The position numbers and the translations under genes were made by a program. A stretch of 47,648 bases of DNA from Veillonellaceae bacterium DNF00626. GTDB taxonomy: Bacteria; Bacillota; Negativicutes; Veillonellales; Dialisteraceae. The notes below the pieces were generated by a model, which saw nothing but the letters and a program-made list of their open reading frames with translations, was not told the DNA's origin and searched no databases. Shown in pieces: positions 42,198 to 47,648 of the stretch. The stretch covers positions 1 through 47,648 of the forward strand of contig KQ960844.1 in NCBI GenBank assembly GCA_001553355.1, in the 5' to 3' direction. Numbering within the stretch: position 1 is the stretch's first letter; the number at the start of each line of letters is the position of its first letter.

Positions 42198-43313
42198 CTA
42201 TATAGAAATGCTTTTTCCGGGCATTTCTTTTTTTATACTTCTTCTTCTCTGCCGCCGCACACGATTGATATGCCTTTCAAAATCGCCATTATCCAAAAGC
42301 TCTGCTAAAACGAGCTGTTCCAATACGGGTACGGTGCAAGAATAAAAGCCGATGCGATTTTTAAATTTCTTTTCTAATCCCCTTGGTATCACGACATAGC
42401 CGATACGCACTGACGGTGCAATGGTTTGTGAAAAAGTATTCATGTATACAACTCGGCCTTCGGATGCTAAGGCGAATAAAGTGTCTTCTGCTTTCGTTAA
42501 AAGGGTAAATTCTGAATCAAAATCGTCTTCTATAATCAATCCGTCACGATCTTCTGCCCACCGAATATATTCTTGCCTTTTAGATGCCGTAGCAGTGATG
42601 CCTGTGGGATAGCTATGAAACGGGGTGACGTGCAAAATTTTCGCCTTTGACGTTCTAAGGGCTTCACTCACAATGCCTTCTTTTCCCATAGCAAGTGCTT
42701 CTGTCTTTATGTGATGCGCTTCATAAATTTCTCTTGCCTTTGGATATCCCGGTGATTCTATCGCCACACTTTCCCCTTCTACAATACCTTGAATAATCAA
42801 ATGATACACATATTCAGCACCGGCGCCAATCCATATACGATCAGGCGGAACCATCATGCCCCGGCTTCGTGCCAAATAATGAGACAAGGCATCCCGAAGT
42901 TCTTTCATTCCTTCATGAGGAGAAGACTCCCACAATGTATCGCCCCATCGTGAAAGCACCGTACGCACCGCTCGGGCATAAACGGAAAAAGGAAATATTT
43001 CTTTCCCCCTTGTCCTTTTTAATAATGTCGGTACCGGCCTCTCTCCTTTCACCCCCGTAGAGAAAGAGACTTCTTCTTTATAGCTGACAAAATATCCGCT
43101 CCGCTCCCGGGCTTCCAAATATCCTTCTTCCATAAGCAAATCATAAGCATGCTCCACGGTAATCACACTTACACCTGTACGCTCCGCCATTTGTCTTTTA
43201 GACGGGATACGCGTGCCGTAGGCATACACACCTGACACGATATCCTCTCGAACACGGCGATACAAAATCATATACGCCTTATCCTTTCCTTTCGTTTCGA
43301 TATGATATTTCAT
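42198..43313 (-). CDS. MocR-family regulator, truncated and lacking the PLP lysine
   Basis: 371 residues: GntR-type winged helix (about 12-76, KRQMAERTGVSVITVEHAYDLL), then an aminotransferase-like domain. Relatives have about 450-480 residues; this one stops after FERHINRVRRQRR, so the small C-terminal subdomain and its substrate-binding Arg are missing. The PLP-binding Lys (SFSK-T in relatives) is Gln296 in TFSQTIAPSVRIGY, and the Tyr of EDDYDSEF is Phe265. The helix-turn-helix looks intact. The last residues are encoded in the terminator of the convergent gene, a sign of deletion. It is divergent to an ECF transporter component, so it may regulate vitamin B6 uptake, but it is unlikely to bind PLP covalently. 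Confidence 0.88.
   Translation of the reverse strand: MKYHIETKGKDKAYMILYRRVREDIVSGVYAYGTRIPSKRQMAERTGVSVITVEHAYDLLMEEGYLEARERSGYFVSYKEEVSFSTGVKGERPVPTLLKRTRGKEIFPFSVYARAVRTVLSRWGDTLWESSPHEGMKELRDALSHYLARSRGMMVPPDRIWIGAGAEYVYHLIIQGIVEGESVAIESPGYPKAREIYEAHHIKTEALAMGKEGIVSEALRTSKAKILHVTPFHSYPTGITATASKRQEYIRWAEDRDGLIIEDDFDSEFTLLTKAEDTLFALASEGRVVYMNTFSQTIAPSVRIGYVVIPRGLEKKFKNRIGFYSCTVPVLEQLVLAELLDNGDFERHINRVRRQRRRSIKKEMPGKSISI
42205..42234 (+). terminator. Terminator after the secreted repeat protein
   Basis: GAAATGC/GCATTTC stem (42205-42211 with 42221-42227) and seven to eight T on the plus strand. The convergent MocR gene reads through this hairpin and stops in it, taking its last residues from it. 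Confidence 0.85.
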
Positions 43314-43364
43314 TTGTCACTCCTTTTCGCCTCAAAAAGAAATATTTCTTTCAACCTAAACAAA

Positions 43365-43424
43365 CTGGTTATATTTTTTATTTCCATTCTGGTGATTTTC
43401 ATGTTATCAGATTACCTCTATAAT
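43365..43424 (+). promoter_or_regulatory. Possible promoter and direct repeats before the ECF gene
   Basis: TATAAT at 43419-43424 with no good -35. Two direct repeats, CTGGTTAT (43365-43372) and CTGGTGAT (43389-43396), lie 24 bases apart just upstream. MocR/PdxR regulators usually bind direct repeats, so these are candidate operators. Confidence 0.35.
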
Positions 43425-43454
43425 ACCATTAATAGAATGAAAAAGGAGTATATC

Positions 43455-43979
43455 ATGACAAACAATACGGAAAATATCTCACGCCACGTACGATGGATCA
43501 CTGTATGCGGACTCTTTATGGCTATCAATATCGCCCTTTCCTCTATTGGCGTACCTGTACCGGGCGGACATTTCTATCTTAATGACATCATCATCGTAGC
43601 TGCCGCCCTCTATCTCAATCCCTTAGGCGCTTTCTTAGTCGGTGGCGTCGGTGCCTTCTTAGGCGATTTCTTCTTTTATCCTGCCCCGATGTTTGTATCC
43701 CTTGTGACACACGGCTTAGAAGCTGCCGCTATTTCCTATATCGCACGCTTAGGCCATCACAAACTCTCATCCATCATTACCGGTGGTATCATTGGCGCCA
43801 TCATCATGGTCATCGGATACTCCATCGGTCGTGCTTACATATACAGCACCCCGGAATACGCTATCATTAAACTCCCCATGGAAATACTCCAAGCCGGCAT
43901 CGGTGTCGTATTCGGTATCATCCTCTACCGCTACGCTCCACTTTATCAAGTCATCCAAAAAGTATTACAAGAAAAATAA
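43455..43979 (+). CDS. ECF transporter S component (vitamin uptake)
   Basis: 174 residues from ATG 43455 behind AAGGAG; an in-frame extension upstream has no ribosome site. Five to six hydrophobic segments with the family features WITVCGLFMAINIALS, GGHFYLNDIIIVAAALYLNP and GVGAFLGDFFFYP. S components bind the vitamin and share a common ATPase/EcfT module encoded elsewhere. The ligand is not readable from sequence; divergent placement from a MocR/PdxR-type gene suggests vitamin B6, as proposed for PdxU-type proteins. Confidence 0.85.
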   Translation: MTNNTENISRHVRWITVCGLFMAINIALSSIGVPVPGGHFYLNDIIIVAAALYLNPLGAFLVGGVGAFLGDFFFYPAPMFVSLVTHGLEAAAISYIARLGHHKLSSIITGGIIGAIIMVIGYSIGRAYIYSTPEYAIIKLPMEILQAGIGVVFGIILYRYAPLYQVIQKVLQEK

Positions 43980-44044
43980 CAAATACCAAGTAATCATATT
44001 TCCTTTATAGACAAGACTTTCGACAAATTCATAAAATAAATCAT

Positions 44045-44083
44045 AAAAAAAGCGAACTTTCCCATAATAAGTCCGCTTTTTTA
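44045..44083 (+). terminator. Bidirectional terminator between ECF and DUF4911 genes
   Basis: AAAAAAGCG...CGCTTTTTT with inner ACTT/AAGT pairing; T-runs on both strands serve the convergent genes ending at 43979 and 44116. Confidence 0.85.
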
Positions 44084-44115
44084 TTTCTATGAAAACACTG
44101 CCCATGCAACGATTT

Positions 44116-44358
44116 CTATTTCTTTGTCCCGACGCCTTCAGCCTCTTCCCAACCGGACAGAAAACGAATAGGAATATTTTTCAACTTGGACAATAAGAAA
44201 ATAACCTCTTCCCGCGTATCTTCCGTAGACCAAATCATGCAAGTAGCTCGTTTCGGATTAATAGTCGTAAGCACGCCCAAGTACTCATAGCCTTCCAAAA
44301 TACGATTGACATAATTCACCTCAGACGGTGGAATTTCGATATATACCCGACTATCCAT
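44116..44358 (-). CDS. DUF4911 domain protein
   Basis: 80 residues from ATG 44358, chosen for TTAGGAGGCGACGCA just upstream. Visible features: DSRVYIEIPPSEVNYVNRIL, GVLTTINPKRATCMIWST and a C-terminal helix. DUF4911 proteins are small and uncharacterised and are typically found beside U32 peptidase genes in Firmicutes, as here, where it overlaps the U32 gene by eight bases. Related in type to the sporulation-independent ACT-like small domains, but no function is known. Confidence 0.78.
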   Translation of the reverse strand: MDSRVYIEIPPSEVNYVNRILEGYEYLGVLTTINPKRATCMIWSTEDTREEVIFLLSKLKNIPIRFLSGWEEAEGVGTKK

Positions 44359-45577
44359 TGCGTCGCCTCCTAAGAATGGTGTACGCCGGAAGATCTGCCG
44401 ATGTTTCCAGGGAAAGCTTCTCCAGAGGATGCGGTGCTGCCAATACGTCTTCACCATCCGCATTTCTAAGATGTCCGATAGCCAAAGGAAATACATCTCC
44501 CCGTGGTGTTAATACTTCTACCACCTCGCCCACCTTAAAATGATTTCTCTGCTCAACAATCACACGATGCTCTCCATCACGAGACATAACAAGCCCAATA
44601 AAATCATACGGCTGCTCCGGTTGAGATTTTTCATACTCCTGCGCCGTATGATCCGGCAATTGATACGCAAAAGCCGTCGTATAAGGACGATGAGACACCT
44701 TTTCAAGCTCATCACGCCACTCCGGACGCATATGAAAATCCTTTCCTTCCCGATAATACGCATCAATAACCTTTCGATAAGCAGACACCACCGCCGCCAC
44801 ATAATACACACTCTTCATGCGCCCTTCAATCTTCAGCGACGACACACCGGCCTCCACCAATTCCGGCACATGATCAATCATGCACAAATCCTTACTATTA
44901 AAAATATACGTACCATGCTCATCCTCTTCCACAGGAAAATACTCTCCCGGTCGCGATTCCTCTACCACCGAATACTTAAATCGGCACGCCTGAATACACT
45001 CACCCCGATTAGACTGACGCTTTCCATGAGTGAAATAATTCGACAACAAACAACGTCCACTCCAAGAAATACAAAGCGCTCCATGAGCAAACATCTCAAG
45101 CTCGATATCCACCTTCTCACGGAAAGTGCGCACCTCCGCCAAAGACACCTCTCTGGCTAATACCACTCGAGAAGCCCCCATTTCCTTCCATCGCTTCACC
45201 GTACGCCAATTGGCCGAACTTGCCTGTGTACTGATATGAATTTGTAAATTTGGCGCAGCCTCGCGGCAAATATCAAAAACACCCAAATCCGACACCAAAA
45301 CAGCATCCACACCAATACTCTCTAAATAGGCGACATACTCATCCAAGCCTTCCAAATCCTCATTCCTTGGAATAATATTAACCGTTACGTAAACCTTTTT
45401 CCCCATACTATGAGCATAAGACACAGCCTGCTTCAACTCGTCCCGATCAAAATTACCGCCATACGCCCGAAGGCCAAAAGCCTTTCCTGCTAAATATACT
45501 GCATCAGCACCATACAAAAGAGCCATCTTCAACTTCTCCATATTTCCTGCCGGTGCCAACAACTCAATTTTTTTCAT
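44351..45577 (-). CDS. U32 family peptidase / tRNA hydroxylation protein TrhP-like
   Basis: 408 residues. ELLAPAGNMEKLKMAL at the start and the U32 signature EMFAHGALCISWSGRCLLS, followed by GECIQACRFKY, supply the conserved cysteines. The family was named for collagenase activity, but the bacterial TrhP/YrrO branch is required for 5-hydroxyuridine formation at position 34 of tRNA. Context with an O-methyltransferase of the YrrM type, as in Bacillus (YrrM, TrmR, methylates that hydroxyl), supports the tRNA role. AAGGAAAGG precedes the ATG. Confidence 0.9.
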   Translation of the reverse strand: MKKIELLAPAGNMEKLKMALLYGADAVYLAGKAFGLRAYGGNFDRDELKQAVSYAHSMGKKVYVTVNIIPRNEDLEGLDEYVAYLESIGVDAVLVSDLGVFDICREAAPNLQIHISTQASSANWRTVKRWKEMGASRVVLAREVSLAEVRTFREKVDIELEMFAHGALCISWSGRCLLSNYFTHGKRQSNRGECIQACRFKYSVVEESRPGEYFPVEEDEHGTYIFNSKDLCMIDHVPELVEAGVSSLKIEGRMKSVYYVAAVVSAYRKVIDAYYREGKDFHMRPEWRDELEKVSHRPYTTAFAYQLPDHTAQEYEKSQPEQPYDFIGLVMSRDGEHRVIVEQRNHFKVGEVVEVLTPRGDVFPLAIGHLRNADGEDVLAAPHPLEKLSLETSADLPAYTILRRRRNG

Positions 45578-45642
45578 CCAAAAAACCTTTCCTTCCTATT
45601 TTCTCTCCCTCTACTTAATCACATATATCGAAAAAAATCAAA

Positions 45643-46242
45643 TTAGATTTTCCTATTTCCTTTCAAAGAAACAGCCAACCCATCCCCGGCTGCATAAATA
45701 GTCGTTTCATAATGACTTTTCATATACGAAATATACTCCCGCAAACGAAGAACAATCGTACGATAACGATGAGGCGGATACTCATTCCCTACTACCATTC
45801 CACGGAAAAGCACATTATCCGCCACCACTACAGCCTCATCAGCCAAAAGCGGCTCAATGAGCTTAATATAAGTCATATACTGCCCCTTAGGCCCATCCAA
45901 AAAAATAAAATCATAACCGGGAAACAACGTAGGAATCACCTGAGCCGCATCCCCCAAATGACAATGCACCCGACAAGACAACCCCAAATCATTCACCACC
46001 GACATAGCTCGTTTATAACGACCTTCATCTATCTCCACCGTATCAATCACCGCCTGCGGTGCATGAGCTGCCAAAAGAAGCATCGAATACCCGATAGCCG
46101 TACCTATTTCCAAAATCCTTACCGGTTTTGACTTCTCCAGCACAGAAAGAAATAACGCCCGCTCCGCTTCCCGAAGAATCGGCACATGATGACTTTCCGC
46201 CTCAGCCTCTAATATTTCCTTATACCTCTCTACCTTATCCAT
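45643..46242 (-). CDS. SAM-dependent O-methyltransferase (YrrM/TrmR-like)
   Basis: 199 residues from ATG 46242 (GGGAG upstream), overlapping the mltG stop by eight bases. Motifs: VRILEIGTAIGYSMLLLA (SAM loop), DTVEIDEGRYKRA, and DFIFLDGPKGQY with the metal-binding Asp, then VVVADNVLFRG. Its position between mltG and a U32 gene is that of Bacillus yrrM (trmR), which methylates 5-hydroxyuridine in tRNA to mo5U; this is inferred from context and family. Confidence 0.9.
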   Translation of the reverse strand: MDKVERYKEILEAEAESHHVPILREAERALFLSVLEKSKPVRILEIGTAIGYSMLLLAAHAPQAVIDTVEIDEGRYKRAMSVVNDLGLSCRVHCHLGDAAQVIPTLFPGYDFIFLDGPKGQYMTYIKLIEPLLADEAVVVADNVLFRGMVVGNEYPPHRYRTIVLRLREYISYMKSHYETTIYAAGDGLAVSLKGNRKI

Positions 46243-47251
46243 AAATCTCCCGTATCGCCGCCTCATGCTCCTCAAACGTCTTTGTAAACACATGATGCCC
46301 ATCAGACTTAGCCACGTAATACAAATAATCCCCCGGCACAGCAGTCAAAACTGCCTCCACCGCATCGATCCCCGGACTGGCAATAGGCCCCGGCGGAAGT
46401 CCGGGATAAAGATACGTATTATACGGCGAATCCACCTTCGTATCCCCAATAGACAACTCCGCCTTATTCTCACCCAAAGCATACTGCACCGTCGCATCAA
46501 TCTGAAGCGGCATCCCCTTTTCAAGACGAGCCAACATCACCGACGCAATCGGCACCTGATCCTCCTTAAACCGTGCCTCACGTTCCACCATAGACGCAAG
46601 AGTCATCAAATCATAAAGAGAAATACCCTTTGCCTCAGCCCTCTTCCGAATATCCGCCGTCAGCATCTTATCCGTATGCTCATACATCATCCGGCAAACC
46701 TGTTTCGCACTATAATTCCTGGGAATATAATACGTATCCGCAAACAAAAATCCCTCACCGCGGAAACGCACACCCGATCGATCCTCCATATAAGACAACG
46801 GCGCATACGTCTGTGCCACCTCATCAAAATGATTCCCATCAGCCACCCCTGCCTTGACAAGAATATCCCTAATCTGCAACACCGTCGCACCCTCAGGCAC
46901 AGTGACAGACACCATCTCACCCTTCCCTGACTTCATCTCAGCAATCACATCACGAACAGACAAACCGGGCCGAAAGAAATAATAACCACTCTGAAGCCCT
47001 TTTGACTCACCGGTAAACCAAAGCGCCGCACGAAAAACCGTAGCACTACGAATCACACCCTTCTCTCGAAGCGAAATCGCAATCTCCCTACCGGTCGTAT
47101 CATTAGACACTTCCATCACCACAGCACCATCCCGCGCCGGTCGATCAAAAGCATAAAGAAAAACACCGACAAACAAAAGAACAACAAAAACAACCAAAGC
47201 GATTTCATATCCCCAAAACCGCCGCTGCTTCATATATTCATACCATTTCAT
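46235..47251 (-). CDS. mltG: Endolytic peptidoglycan transglycosylase MltG
   Basis: Cuts nascent glycan strands, setting their length. 338 residues from ATG 47251 (GTGGAGTG upstream). One membrane anchor at about 16-36, a LysM-like region (about 45-110, VTVPEGATVLQIRDIL), then the YceG catalytic domain with SMVEREARFKED carrying the catalytic Glu, QIDATVQYALG, and SPYNTYLYPGLPPGPIASPG near the end. Standard partner of the yrrM and U32 genes. Confidence 0.96.
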   Translation of the reverse strand: MKWYEYMKQRRFWGYEIALVVFVVLLFVGVFLYAFDRPARDGAVVMEVSNDTTGREIAISLREKGVIRSATVFRAALWFTGESKGLQSGYYFFRPGLSVRDVIAEMKSGKGEMVSVTVPEGATVLQIRDILVKAGVADGNHFDEVAQTYAPLSYMEDRSGVRFRGEGFLFADTYYIPRNYSAKQVCRMMYEHTDKMLTADIRKRAEAKGISLYDLMTLASMVEREARFKEDQVPIASVMLARLEKGMPLQIDATVQYALGENKAELSIGDTKVDSPYNTYLYPGLPPGPIASPGIDAVEAVLTAVPGDYLYYVAKSDGHHVFTKTFEEHEAAIREIYG

Positions 47252-47305
47252 AAACACTCCACTAATAAGAATACAGTTAAATAAAATACGCCATATGATG
47301 TGAAT

Positions 47306-47311
47306 ATTATA
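47306..47311 (-). promoter_or_regulatory. Extended -10 promoter of the mltG operon
   Basis: TATAAT on the minus strand preceded by TGC (TGnTATAAT), about 50 bases before the mltG start. I see no good -35. Confidence 0.55.
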
Positions 47312-47542
47312 GCATATACACCCTATTTCATAAAAAAAGAACCCAAAAGACCACTATCCTTCAAGTTCCCTTACATTTATCATCCAAACTCACTCTGCAT
47401 ATATTGGAATTATTCTTGAACATCCGCAAACATACCATCAGTATCCCGAGCAAAACCAAGTAATTGCCAATACTCAAATTAAATAAAAACATCTATAAAC
47501 CGCCCTGCGTGTGCGGAAAAAACTGTGAAACAGAAATCATTA
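47312..47542. other. Gap upstream of mltG
   Basis: The only open frame of note is minus-strand 47361-47492, 43 codons with one hydrophobic stretch (YLVLLGILMVCL), without a convincing ribosome site; directly upstream in the same frame, after a stop, is another hydrophobic stretch that runs into the 40-bp repeat. This could be a decayed small membrane protein or chance. Nothing else is supported here. Confidence 0.3.
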
Positions 47543-47582
47543 CCGTAAAAAAGAATAACATACCAATACAAAAAAGAAGCCC
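47543..47582. repeat. Right copy of the 40-bp end sequence
   Basis: Same orientation as 1-42. Here the GGGCTTCTTTTTT part is the 3' half of a complete terminator hairpin (47569-47599). Confidence 0.7.
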
Positions 47583-47599
47583 TCAAAAGGCCTCTTTTC
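47569..47599 (-). terminator. Terminator after the gene at the right edge
   Basis: AGAGGCC/GGCTTCT (one G-U pair) then TTTTTT on the minus strand, three bases after the stop codon at 47599. Confidence 0.75.
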
Positions 47600-47648
47600 T
47601 AATGATAACGATGATTTCGATAAAATTCACTTTTCCCACGAATCAAAT
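47599..47648 (-). CDS. C-terminal end of an unidentified gene entering from the right
   Basis: The last 15 codons (LIRGKSEFYRNHRYH, stop TAG at 47599-47601) run off the right edge and are followed at once by a good terminator. Too short to identify; the His/Arg-rich end is not diagnostic. Confidence 0.5.
   Translation of the reverse strand, partial: LIRGKSEFYRNHRYH

Noticed and set aside
43302-43454. 51-residue N-terminal extension of the ECF S component
   Set aside because: It would begin inside the MocR start region with no ribosome site, and would run through the promoter; the ATG at 43455 has AAGGAG.
44540-45160. 206-codon plus-strand frame
   Set aside because: Antisense to the U32 peptidase gene; Arg/His/Ile-rich translation without any domain; a shadow of the real gene's codon use.
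46265-46930. 221-codon plus-strand frame
   Set aside because: Antisense to mltG, with the same basic low-complexity composition and no ribosome site.
47361-47492. 43-codon minus-strand frame with a hydrophobic stretch
   Set aside because: No convincing ribosome site, no recognisable family; chance expectation in an AT-rich gap is high.
47497-47523. GTTTTTTCCGCACACGCAGGG on the minus strand resembles a type I-E CRISPR repeat
   Set aside because: Single degenerate occurrence; no second copy at about 61 bases on either side, no spacers and no cas genes. The match is probably chance.

Overview
The window (47.6 kb) reads as a low-to-mid GC member of the Negativicutes, the Firmicutes class with an outer membrane. 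The gene order is that of Firmicutes: rimP-nusA-ylxR-ylxQ-infB-rbfA-nrnA-truB-ribF; ylxM-ffh-rpsP-khpA-ylqD-rimM-trmD; and mltG-O-methyltransferase-U32 peptidase. Yet there is also a full TonB-dependent outer-membrane receptor, an ArnT-like lipid-linked glycosyltransferase and a tripartite tricarboxylate transporter. A Veillonellaceae-type organism (Dialister, Megasphaera or Veillonella relatives) is my inference; there is no rRNA or tRNA in the window to settle it.

Almost everything is on the minus strand; the only clear plus-strand genes are a small secreted repeat protein (41812) and an ECF transporter S component (43455). From left to right: (1) 1-260, the right end of a decayed IS3-family element; (2) 261-3956, a short operon of divergent polysaccharide deacetylase, SDR reductase, acpS and nnr; (3) 4066-6680, a YkvI-type transporter and a HisC-like aminotransferase behind an aromatic-rich leader peptide and a terminator/antiterminator pair; (4) 6806-15072, the nusA-infB operon with its own leader terminator; (5) 15151-16269, a LysR-type DNA-binding domain fused in frame to four tandem Cys-containing helical repeats; (6) 16400-21252, upp, an EamA exporter and tctCBA; (7) 21414-24109, a TonB-dependent receptor with a small exported partner; (8) 24296-27027, purB-purA; (9) 27130-32390, the SRP / ribosome maturation / tRNA methylation cluster; (10) 32531-41688, accessory metabolism and transport (three nitroreductases, a CorA-like protein, BrnQ, a cyclase-family protein, a NIF3-like PII domain, AgcS, GT39); (11) 41812-43979, a probable deeply knotted small protein, a catalytically dead and truncated MocR regulator and a divergent ECF vitamin-uptake component; (12) 44116-47251, the DUF4911, U32, O-methyltransferase and mltG cluster; (13) the right edge, a copy of the 40-bp sequence also found at the left edge, plus the end of an unidentified gene.

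The most interesting signals are the LysR-HTH/Cys-repeat fusion with its operator-like dyad, the aromatic leader peptide with a near-duplicate of the terminator arm inside it, the MocR regulator that has lost its PLP-binding lysine, tyrosine partner and C-terminus, and the candidate 7(1)-knot protein. Several leaders (rimP-nusA, purBA, brnQ) also carry structured RNA that could control expression. Nothing here could be searched against databases; family names rest on recognised motifs and gene order.
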